Source: Candidatus Acidiferrales bacterium (lineage in GTDB: Bacteria; Acidobacteriota; Terriglobia; Acidoferrales; UBA7541). From it: DNA of 12,023 nt. Under the pieces are notes generated by a model. The model made no database searches. It was not told where the DNA came from and saw only the letters and a list, made by a program, of their open reading frames with translations. A program made the translations under genes and the position numbers. Below are positions 6,902 to 12,023 of this stretch, piece after piece. The stretch's first letter is position 1. Each line of letters starts with the position of its first letter. Location of the stretch: positions 1-12,023 of the forward strand of contig JASHYE010000025.1 in assembly GCA_030043155.1 (NCBI GenBank), given 5' to 3'.

Positions 6902-7705
6902 CTAGACAAGCTCCCGGACACGGTCCGACGCGATCGTCAGAGCGATCTTCTTGCGATTGTGTGTTCCTCGTGCCAAAGCCTCCGAAAACTTCAATGCTTG
7001 CTCGGCCGTTATTTTCGGTGGCATCGGAGGCTCAAAAGGATCGACGACGGCCTCGATGAGCACGGGACCGGGAGTATTAAGCGCCTCGTCGAGAATAGGC
7101 CCACATTCTGATGGGTCTTCGATGGTGAAACCGGTGCCACCGCAAGCACGCGCGAACTGCGTGAAGTCGATTGGATTCAATTCGCAGCCATATTCGGGAT
7201 TTCCGAGGAAAACCATCTGCTCCCATTTTATTTGACCTAGCGTGTTGTTCTTAATGACGACAATCTTGATTGGCAATTTGTACTTAACCGCAGTTGCAAA
7301 CTCGCCCATGAGCATGGTGAATCCACCATCCCCAACGAATCCCACGCATTGCCTGTTGGGGTATGCGACCTGTGCCGCGATCGTATAGGGAAGACCGTTC
7401 GCCATAGTCGCCAGATTTCCTGAAAGAGAATACTTTTGGCCTTTCTTCGCGGGTATTTGCCGCGCAAACCATGTCGCTATCGTCCCGGAATCTGATGAGA
7501 CAATCGCGTCTGATGACAGCCTCTTTCCCAATTCCCACGCAACAACCTGCGGTTTCATTGGTTTACTGGAGCGTGTGCCGCGTTCTTCCATCAACTCCCA
7601 CCACTCTTTCATGCTCTTTTGTGCTTTCTCGAGAAAGCCGCGATTCTTATTGGCCTTGAGCTTTGGAAGCAGAGTCCCTGCCCCGCGGAATCGGCGCCGG
7701 ATCAC
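6902..7705 (-). pseudogene. 5'-truncated ThDP-dependent pyruvate oxidase-like enzyme
   Basis: 267 codons are open from a GTG at 7705, but the protein matches only the C-terminal part of pyruvate oxidase/acetolactate-synthase-like enzymes, which are normally about 550-600 residues. Real homology seems to begin at about residue 11 (TLLPKLK, then NRGFLEKAQKSMKEWWELM). The first nine or so codons are read out of frame from the neighbouring ASRT remnant. The ThDP-binding domain is complete: SLSGNLATMANGLPYTIAAQ, GDGGF at 125-129, and IVVIKNN at about 147-153 form the GDG...NN motif, and the C-terminus (DPFEPPMPPK, then IASDRVRELV) looks entire. The N-terminal pyrimidine-binding domain with its catalytic Glu, and the central FAD-type domain, are absent, so catalysis by itself is very unlikely. 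A GTG start without a good ribosome site adds to the doubt. A residual expressed fragment cannot be excluded. Confidence 0.8.
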
Positions 7706-7919
7706 TGAGATTATTAAATCGAAGGTGCCTGTGCGCCGCGGCGGGACGGTAACAAGGGTAAGGGCCTATTGGCTCTTCATCGCTGAAATAAACAGTGATC
7801 CGAATGTGAGCTTCCTGGTCGTTCGTGTTCAACACACATGCCGTCTCATGACTCAACATTTCCGGTTCAGGGCCGGTGCTACCCTCAGGTATGTAGCCCT
7901 CCGCAATCGCCCACCGCAA
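7680..7919 (-). pseudogene. Sensory-rhodopsin-transducer-like (ASRT family) remnant, 3' truncated
   Basis: Minus-strand reading from about TTG 7919: R-W-A-I-A-E-G-Y-I-P, GPEPEMLSHETACVLN, EAHIRITVYFSDEEPIGPY, then HLRFNNLSDPAPIPRG. This is the pattern of the small (about 125 residue) transducer protein first known from Anabaena sensory rhodopsin and also found widely without a rhodopsin. The last quarter (the 'VQHTRLDSRQ' part) is gone; the sequence runs into the pyruvate-oxidase remnant at about 7675-7690, in another frame. Between 7730 and 7753 the best match (VTVPPRRT) is in a shifted frame, flanked by a +1 and a -1 change. No normal ATG start or ribosome site is seen. No rhodopsin gene is present in the window. 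Confidence 0.75.
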
Positions 7920-8198
7920 GCTCCTGAGAGACTTCGTTGGTTCAGTCTGATCTGTCCAACCCTTGTCGCCTTGTGCTTTTCTCCGTGGTATCTCTGCTTT
8001 ACTTTCTCAACAATAATCCTCCGGCATGGAACGAGCCTCAATACAGCAAAAGCCCGATTGGACATGCCCATTCGTGGTATTCAGCGTGAGGAGCGGCCAT
8101 TCGTACTGCTAAAGCTCGTGAAAGATACCGCCGACAGTGGATTGCTGCATGCTTGAATGCCCGCCAACCTTAGTTGGAATTTCTACCAGGAGGAAACA
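7920..8198. other. Intergenic region between the ASRT remnant and the DUF5818 gene
   Basis: I recognise no gene here. Several frames stay open by chance on both strands, including a minus-strand frame continuous with the ASRT remnant but unlike it, and a + strand frame ending at 8156. A small hairpin, CCAAC 8164-8168 / GTTGG 8173-8177 with a 4-nt loop, lies just upstream of the DUF5818 ribosome site. The promoter of that gene must be in this stretch, but no clear -35/-10 pair stands out. Confidence 0.4.
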
Positions 8199-8609
8199 AT
8201 GAAGCGGAGTACTTTGAGCCTGACAGTTGCCTTCTTCCTCGCAGTTACCATCGCCCAGGCTGCTGCGCCGAAAACTCAGAGCGATCAAACTATGGAAGCC
8301 CGGACTGTCAGCGGCGAAATCATGGATAGTGCCTGTGCTCAAATGGGCAGCCACAAGCAGATGGAAGCGAAAGAAGGAACAGCGAACGCAAAGGACTGCA
8401 CGATGGCATGTGTCAAGAACGGGAGCAGCCTGGTTCTCTACAATCCTTCCACAAAAAAGACCTATCAGCTGAGTGATCAAGATAAAGCTAAAGAGTACGT
8501 CGGCGAATGGGTAAGAGTCAGGGGCACTTACGACAGCTCCAGCCAGACGATAACGGTTGATACGATAATGAGGTCTCACGCGCACGCCAAAGCGACGAGC
8601 GGGCAGTAG
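8199..8609 (+). CDS. Secreted DUF5818-type protein
   Basis: 136 residues. The start at 8199 is set by AGGAGG at 8188-8193, 5 nt before ATG, and by the signal peptide that follows directly; an upstream ATG at 8157 would bury it. Residues 1-22 form a Sec signal peptide (MKRSTLSLTVAFFLAVTIAQ, cleavage near AQA-AA), so the product is periplasmic or outside. The mature part has SGEIMDSACAQMGSHKQM (C46, H52), AKDCTMACVKNG (C67, C71), LYNPSTKKTYQL and VGEWVRVRGTYDSSSQTI, the pattern I associate with DUF5818: a small beta-rich fold with conserved Cys. Three cysteines plus His could form one disulfide and/or a metal site. Function is unknown. It is a single gene facing the glycosyltransferase gene convergently, with 54 bp between stops. 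Confidence 0.82.
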   Translation: MKRSTLSLTVAFFLAVTIAQAAAPKTQSDQTMEARTVSGEIMDSACAQMGSHKQMEAKEGTANAKDCTMACVKNGSSLVLYNPSTKKTYQLSDQDKAKEYVGEWVRVRGTYDSSSQTITVDTIMRSHAHAKATSGQ

Positions 8610-8616
8610 GATTCGA

Positions 8617-8654
8617 CGAGAAGGCTGCTCGCGTTGTCCGTGCGGCCTTCCTCG
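8617..8654. terminator. Possible bidirectional terminator between convergent genes
   Basis: CGAGAAGGC (8617-8625) can pair with GCCTTCCTCG (8645-8654) with one bulged base and a loop of about 19 nt. It lies exactly between the stops of the DUF5818 gene (8609) and the glycosyltransferase gene (8664). There is no T-run on either side, so it may only be a 3'-end stabilising hairpin. Confidence 0.35.
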
Positions 8655-8663
8655 GCTCCATTG

Positions 8664-9917
8664 TCAGTGAGAATGTCTTTCCAGCAGCAAAAAAACAACT
8701 AAGTAATTCTTCAGCGTGTGGGTGATAAGAAAATTTTCTTTCACGTGGTCGTGACCGGCTTCACCGAGTCTCTTTGCCAACTGACGATTCGATAAAAGAT
8801 ATCGTATCTGGTACGCGCAGCCTTCCACCGAGTGCACCAGCATTCCCGTAACTTTATGCAGTACCTGGCGCAGAATTCCTCCCACCGCAGATGCTACAAC
8901 CGGCTTTTTCTTCCAGAGAGCTTCTGTGACCGTCAAACCGAACCCTTCGCGAAGGGACTTTTGCACGACAATCGTTGAGGCGCGCTGCAAAGCGTTAACC
9001 TCCAAGTGGCTCCACGGCGGAAGATTCAGCAGGAAGATGTCTTTGTCTCCCTTCGCTGCTTCCTGGACTTCGGCAAACACCATTGAGCCTTCCGGATCGT
9101 CACTGGCTCCCCCGCCAGCCAGAACGAGCTGGCAATCGGCGTACCTCTTCACCAGTTTGTAAGCTTGAATTACGCCCAGGGGGTCCTTCAAGCGATCAAA
9201 ACGCGATACCTGCGTCACAATCGGGCGCCGTTTATCGATTCCAAACCTCTGTAAAACAGAATCAATAAACTCAGGTTCGAGCTCGCGATTTTTTTCGGCA
9301 AGCGGATCAATCGTTGGAGCCACCAGAAACTGGGGAATCGCCAGTGGATGCGTGAATGCCGCCGACGAGATGAAGGATGCATCGAATTTCTCGACGAAAG
9401 GCCTCAAGAAATTCCAAACACGTTCATTCGGTTGCGACAAATCAATATGACATCGCCAAAGCCAATGATTGTTTTTCCCTTCGCGAGCGGCAATGAGAGG
9501 CAGCGGTTGTGGATCATGTATAACAATGAAATTTTCTCCGAAACTCATTCGTTTCCTGTTTTCTTCGTTTGTGGCAAGAAATATCTCTTTCCATTCCGGC
9601 CGGTCCTCGTATGCCATGCCATGCAAGGCATTGTGAAACGCCTTCGTCACAGAAAAGAAAGCCTCACCTCCTGTGATCACATCCCACTGCATCGCCACGC
9701 CGACTTCTCTGAAGAGAGGAATCACGCGATTGAGGATTTCCGCCACGCCGCCGCCAACTGCCGTGGAATTGACCATTTTGACGGCCCGGCCCGGCAGTGA
9801 GCGGGCTAGCATCCATAGTTCGTCGATTTCCGGCTGACCCACGATCGGCGCATAGTCGCTCAGCGGATGTACAGAAGCCTGCGTTGCTGGGGCTGGTTCG
9901 CTCACTTGTTCATCCAT
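8664..9917 (-). CDS. GT4-family trehalose synthase-like glycosyltransferase (TreT type)
   Basis: 417 residues, the usual size. GT-B fold. The N-terminal domain has NSTAVGGGVAEIL at 50-62, WDVITG at 78-83, HDPQPLPL at 134-141 and WRCHIDLSQP at 154-163, all characteristic of the retaining trehalose glycosyltransferring synthase group, which makes trehalose from a nucleotide-glucose and glucose in the cytoplasm. The C-terminal nucleotide-sugar domain has SRFDRLKDP at 238-246 (R239 and K244 as phosphate contacts), AGGGASDDPEG at 267-277 and the EX7E signature E324-G-F-G-L-T-V-T-E332. No signal peptide or membrane segment. The ATG at 9917 lies inside the 3' end of the DUF5752 gene (16-bp overlap); a GTG at 9905 would give a GTGA overlap and a 4-residue shorter protein. 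Either way the two are translationally coupled. Related GT4 enzymes with other acceptors remain possible. Confidence 0.85.
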   Translation of the reverse strand: MDEQVSEPAPATQASVHPLSDYAPIVGQPEIDELWMLARSLPGRAVKMVNSTAVGGGVAEILNRVIPLFREVGVAMQWDVITGGEAFFSVTKAFHNALHGMAYEDRPEWKEIFLATNEENRKRMSFGENFIVIHDPQPLPLIAAREGKNNHWLWRCHIDLSQPNERVWNFLRPFVEKFDASFISSAAFTHPLAIPQFLVAPTIDPLAEKNRELEPEFIDSVLQRFGIDKRRPIVTQVSRFDRLKDPLGVIQAYKLVKRYADCQLVLAGGGASDDPEGSMVFAEVQEAAKGDKDIFLLNLPPWSHLEVNALQRASTIVVQKSLREGFGLTVTEALWKKKPVVASAVGGILRQVLHKVTGMLVHSVEGCAYQIRYLLSNRQLAKRLGEAGHDHVKENFLITHTLKNYLVVFLLLERHSH

Positions 9918-10552
9918 GGTTCGATGCTGTTTAGAATGCCTTCTCTGACCTCCGGGAGCGTATTCGTGTAGAAATCCACTCGGTTGACCTGCGCCGCCAG
10001 ATCGGGAAGCCCCAACTCTTTTTCGATCCAGTAAGAAAAGTCATTTGTGCGTAAGTGCAATCTCAATCGGGAATTCACAAAATGGTAGTGTAATGAATGC
10101 AGGCTGATGTGGCGGATGCCTTGGGCCAATTCGCCGAGATTGGATGCTCGCGCATCCGCTGGTAGCACGACTTCCCGTGTTTCAGCGAAGAAGAAGGGCT
10201 CGAACGCAGGCCGGTCCCCCGAAGACGGGTTTGCTCGAACGTGATTGTCGATTGCGTGAATCAGCGCCGATCTCAGGTCGTTCAGTTCTACGAACTGCCT
10301 TACGTCAATCGCGCCAAGCTGTTCGGCCAGTTCGCTCTCGTTACAGGCTGCCATCGCCCATTGCGCAAAATCACTCGAATAGGAAGTGTAGTGATGGGTC
10401 GCCAGAGAATGGAATGTGTGGCAGAAGATGGAATCCTGCGAGACTGTTGACAATTGCTTGGCGAGCTCACGCAGCGTGTGCGCACTGTCAAGCCCAACGC
10501 GGATTAGATAGAAGGCACTTACGAATTGGAAGGGCTCGCGGGCTTGTGTCAT
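9902..10552 (-). CDS. DUF5752 family protein
   Basis: 216 residues, soluble, no signal peptide. The start (MTQAREPFQF) leads straight into the domain: EPFQFVSAFYLIRVG, then FCHTFHSLATHHYTSYSSDFAQWA, and FVELNDLRSALIHAIDNHV. A His/Tyr-rich segment follows in the second half (RHISLHSLHYHFVNSRLRL, then LRTNDFSYWIEKELG). The family has no established function; it is known mainly from genomic linkage to trehalose synthase-like glycosyltransferases, as here, where its last 16 bases overlap the glycosyltransferase gene. The conserved His residues could bind metal or substrate, but that is a guess. No good ribosome site lies before ATG 10552. The intrinsic terminator at 10597-10633 separates it from the SYLF gene, so its promoter should be in the roughly 45 bp after that terminator or overlap it. 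Confidence 0.8.
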   Translation of the reverse strand: MTQAREPFQFVSAFYLIRVGLDSAHTLRELAKQLSTVSQDSIFCHTFHSLATHHYTSYSSDFAQWAMAACNESELAEQLGAIDVRQFVELNDLRSALIHAIDNHVRANPSSGDRPAFEPFFFAETREVVLPADARASNLGELAQGIRHISLHSLHYHFVNSRLRLHLRTNDFSYWIEKELGLPDLAAQVNRVDFYTNTLPEVREGILNSIEPWMNK

Positions 10553-10596
10553 TTCTGTGCTGGTGCGCTAAGCTTTTGATGCACTTCGCTCCGTAT

Positions 10597-10633
10597 AAAA
10601 TTATCCAGCGGCTCTGCTGCAAGCCGCTGGATA
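10597..10633 (-). terminator. Intrinsic terminator of the SYLF gene
   Basis: A perfect 12-bp inverted repeat: plus-strand 10602-10613 (TATCCAGCGGCT) and 10622-10633, 8-nt loop. Read on the minus strand the GC-rich stem is followed by A-TTTT (10601-10597). It begins 33 bp after the SYLF stop at 10666 and ends 45 bp before the DUF5752 start, so it should end SYLF transcription before that gene. Confidence 0.8.
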
Positions 10634-10665
10634 TGCGGGGACTTCGCGCTGCCTAAGCACTAACT

Positions 10666-11391
10666 CTAACGCTGCGCTCTTTCCTGCGGTGAAGCCTTTT
10701 GCAAGACGGAGATCATTTCGCTCGCGGCTTGAGGTGGTTGTACAGTCCCTTTGAAAACGATGTCCTGAGCACTCACGCCATGTCCATAGAGAGCCGCATT
10801 GCCTCCGTTGTCTGGATGCAAAGTCGCCCCTTCCAGGGAAACGCCAGCAAAGGCTCCTCGAGATCGAGAATACGTCAATATCTCGGCACGCATGTAGGCG
10901 TCTGTATCGGCTTCAGCCGTCCGTCCAACAGGCCCTGCCGCAGCGCTTGCATCCGCGCCGAGCTTTACCTTGCTGTGCAACAGGCTATGTGCCGCTCGGT
11001 CATTCATCAACAGCAATACAAAATCCGTTGCTTGGCCCCCAATTTGGAAGCCGAAGCTGCCGCCTTCAAGCGCCATCATGGATGGTGCTCCCCACGTTCC
11101 CTTAAAATCTGGCCCGGTTCGGCACACCATCGCACCACGCCCATAACTCCCGCCGACTCCAAAAGCAGCCTTCAAAACGGAAGGGATCACGACCACGCAT
11201 CGGGCCCGGTCCAGTAAATCATGCGGAATATTATCCGGCATATTCATGATTTCACTGAGGACGCGACCTGAGTTTCGCAGCCGCTTGTCCTCGGTATCCC
11301 TTGTATCAGCGGCGCTAACCCGGACTGCCAATCCGATCAGTGCGATCGTTAGCGTTGCAGTCAACATCCGCGACATTGTCCTGCTCTTCAT
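10666..11391 (-). CDS. Secreted SYLF-domain (YSC84-like) lipid-binding-type protein
   Basis: 241 residues from ATG 11391, chosen because GGAGG (plus-strand 11396-11400) sits 4 nt upstream and a signal peptide follows at once (MKSRTMSRMLTATLTIALIG, cleavage near VSA-AD at 27-28). A longer GTG reading from 11436 lacks a ribosome site. The mature protein is a full SYLF domain: RARCVVVIPSVLKAAFGVGG at 62-81, GRGAMVCR at 84-91, W100-G-A-P-S-M, GGSFGFQIGGQATDFVLLLM at 110-129, VKLGADASAAAGPVGR at 142-157 and YSRSRGAFAGVSLEG at 174-188. The family binds phosphoinositides in eukaryotes; bacterial secreted members are of unknown role and presumably contact membrane lipids in the periplasm. Single gene with its own terminator. 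Confidence 0.87.
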   Translation of the reverse strand: MKSRTMSRMLTATLTIALIGLAVRVSAADTRDTEDKRLRNSGRVLSEIMNMPDNIPHDLLDRARCVVVIPSVLKAAFGVGGSYGRGAMVCRTGPDFKGTWGAPSMMALEGGSFGFQIGGQATDFVLLLMNDRAAHSLLHSKVKLGADASAAAGPVGRTAEADTDAYMRAEILTYSRSRGAFAGVSLEGATLHPDNGGNAALYGHGVSAQDIVFKGTVQPPQAASEMISVLQKASPQERAQR

Positions 11392-11436
11392 CTTTCCTCC
11401 ATCGGAGCGGTGGGCCTTATGATTGCCCGCCTTCAC

Positions 11437-11731
11437 TTGCCGCCCTCAGTCACAAAAATCTCTGTCGATTCTCTCAACACTTCAGGCTCCCGCCTGCTCA
11501 ATTCCACAATCACCATAGACAGCGCCGAGCACTTCAGCAATCAGATGTTTAATGTACATCTACACGGGTAAGAACGTCCTTTCAGACGGTAAGTCCACGA
11601 TGCTCAAGGGTGGTTTTCGGCATTGCGCAGATACAGCAATCCTCAAATGAAGTTACAGCATGCCTCGGATAGACCATTCGTTTTCCGTAGTTTAGGGTGA
11701 TCGTGGATTCCGCAGTTCGGAAGAAGGGACG
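11437..11731. other. Intergenic region upstream of the SYLF gene
   Basis: No gene is recognised. The SYLF promoter (minus strand) and any promoter for the + strand genes to the right should lie here. An imperfect two-fold element, AGATGT-N7-ACATCT, is at 11543-11561. Near-repeats ACGGGTAAG (11566 region) and ACGGTAAG (11586 region) are present but too short to interpret. Confidence 0.4.
11543..11561. promoter_or_regulatory. Palindromic operator-like element AGATGT-N7-ACATCT
   Basis: AGATGT at 11543-11548 and ACATCT at 11556-11561 form a 6-bp inverted repeat with an AT-rich 7-bp centre, about 150 bp upstream of the SYLF start. The shape fits a dimeric regulator site, but the regulator is unknown and a 6-bp palindrome can occur by chance. 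Confidence 0.3.
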
Positions 11732-11896
11732 ATGCAACTCCTGACGCCGTTCGAACCGCCGGTTTCCCCGCGCTCGCGATCCGTTAGCGGAACTCAGGCG
11801 CGGAGCGGGGAACCGTCCAGTCGGAAAAGGTCGAAATTCCGAGATCGCCTTTTGTTCTTGGAGCCGCTTTTCACCAGTCCGAGTACAAGCTCTTAG
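11732..11896 (+). CDS. Possible small protein (54 codons), hypothetical
   Basis: ATG 11732 is preceded by GAAGAAGGGAC, a fair ribosome site, and the frame runs to TAG 11894-11896. The translation begins M-Q-L-L-T-P-F-E-P-P-V-S, is rich in Ser/Arg/Lys in the middle (SSRKRSKFRDR) and ends L-F-L-E-P-L-F-T-S-P-S-T-S-S. No family is recognised and no membrane segment is seen. An imperfect inverted repeat (11760-11771 with 11805-11815) lies inside it. It precedes the GTG-started gene at 11931 by 34 bp. It could equally be leader sequence of that gene. Confidence 0.35.
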   Translation: MQLLTPFEPPVSPRSRSVSGTQARSGEPSSRKRSKFRDRLLFLEPLFTSPSTSS

Positions 11897-11930
11897 ATGC
11901 GCCAGTTACTTTCAAACACGAGGTGATTCT

Positions 11931-12023
11931 GTGCAAACCGATAAGAAGTGTGTGGGAGAAGCGAAATCCAGGTCTGTAAGCGAAAGCCATTCGGAACTCC
12001 AGCTGGAGGACGAAGTGGTGCTG
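11931..12023 (+). CDS. 5' end of an unidentified gene, cut by the window edge
   Basis: GTG 11931 follows GAGGTGATTCT, a strong extended ribosome site with suitable spacing, and 31 codons stay open to the last base. The translation begins M-Q-T-D-K-K-C-V-G-E-A-K and ends L-E-D-E-V-V-L. It is hydrophilic and lacks a signal peptide. Too short to assign to any family. Confidence 0.55.
   Translation, partial: MQTDKKCVGEAKSRSVSESHSELQLEDEVVL

Noticed and set aside
7853..8071. 72-codon minus-strand frame upstream of the ASRT remnant
   Set aside because: A segment (KQRYHGEKHKATRVGQIRLN) looked vaguely like a conserved basic protein, but no family was recognised and it overlaps the ASRT match in another frame.
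7575..8156. 193-codon open frame on the + strand across the ASRT remnant
   Set aside because: Crosses the junction of two minus-strand remnants whose homology is clear. Its last part (ending KLVKDTADSGLLHA) looked slightly protein-like, but I recognise no family and there is no ribosome site.
8109..8585. 158-codon open frame on the minus strand
   Set aside because: Antisense to the DUF5818 gene, which has a signal peptide, ribosome site and family motifs; the antisense product looks like noise.
10144..10656. 170-codon open frame on the + strand
   Set aside because: Antisense to the DUF5752 gene and runs through the SYLF terminator; Arg-rich noise typical of shadow frames.
11392..11436. N-terminal extension of the SYLF protein (GTG at 11436)
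   Set aside because: No ribosome site, and it would place 15 polar residues before a normal signal peptide; the GGAGG before 11391 is decisive.
1..12023. CRISPR array, tRNA, rRNA, insertion sequence or phage genes
   Set aside because: Looked for regularly spaced repeats, tRNA-like cloverleaf segments, transposase motifs and terminal inverted repeats; none was convincing.

Overview
The window looks like a piece of a soil-type Acidobacteriota chromosome (order Acidobacteriales or a close relative). This is inferred from the combination of families: a trehalose-synthase-like GT4 enzyme beside a DUF5752 protein, a DUF5818 secreted protein, a secreted SYLF protein, a small C2HC zinc-finger protein, an AsmA-like protein with the C-terminal motifs I associate with this phylum, and a long GDE-type amylo-alpha-1,6-glucosidase. 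No rRNA, tRNA, CRISPR array, phage gene or transposase was seen.

Layout. 1-305 has no confident gene, one weak terminator-like hairpin and a coding-looking stretch without a start. 306-1062 (+) carries a diverged stress protein that lacks its usual glycine-rich core, then a small zinc-ribbon protein. 1098-6523 (all -) reads, in transcription order, glycogen-debranching-type glucosidase, membrane-tailed short-chain dehydrogenase (4-bp overlap), C2HC zinc-finger protein and AsmA-like protein. A perfect CRP/FNR-type palindrome (TGTGA-N6-TCACA) lies between the dehydrogenase and the zinc-finger gene. 6557-7919 (-) is a gene graveyard: a sensory-rhodopsin-transducer-like gene (ASRT family), a pyruvate-oxidase-like ThDP enzyme and an enolase-superfamily (mandelate racemase/muconate lactonizing) gene have each lost large parts but still sit head to tail. 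8199-8609 (+) encodes a secreted DUF5818 protein. 8664-10552 (-) is a coupled pair, DUF5752 protein then trehalose-synthase-like glycosyltransferase. 10666-11391 (-) is a secreted SYLF lipid-binding-type protein with a clear intrinsic terminator behind it. 11437-12023 is mostly intergenic, with a possible 54-codon ORF and the first 31 codons of a + strand gene cut by the window edge.

How it may work together. The intact genes suggest a storage/compatible-solute and stress island: alpha-glucan debranching, trehalose synthesis from nucleotide sugar plus glucose, an oxidoreductase, envelope proteins (AsmA, SYLF, DUF5818) and small zinc-binding proteins. The remnants show that the island once continued upstream of the glucosidase with an ASRT-like protein, pyruvate oxidase and an enolase-superfamily enzyme.

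The strongest observation is the remnant cluster. The ASRT and pyruvate-oxidase remnants are joined by a deletion that leaves a 267-codon open frame with an intact ThDP domain. The ASRT part carries a compensated frameshift pair. The enolase-superfamily gene keeps its N- and C-terminal ends fused by an internal deletion, plus a 1-nt shift. I found no clearly new defence or mobile system. All family assignments come from reading the protein sequences and were not checked by database search.
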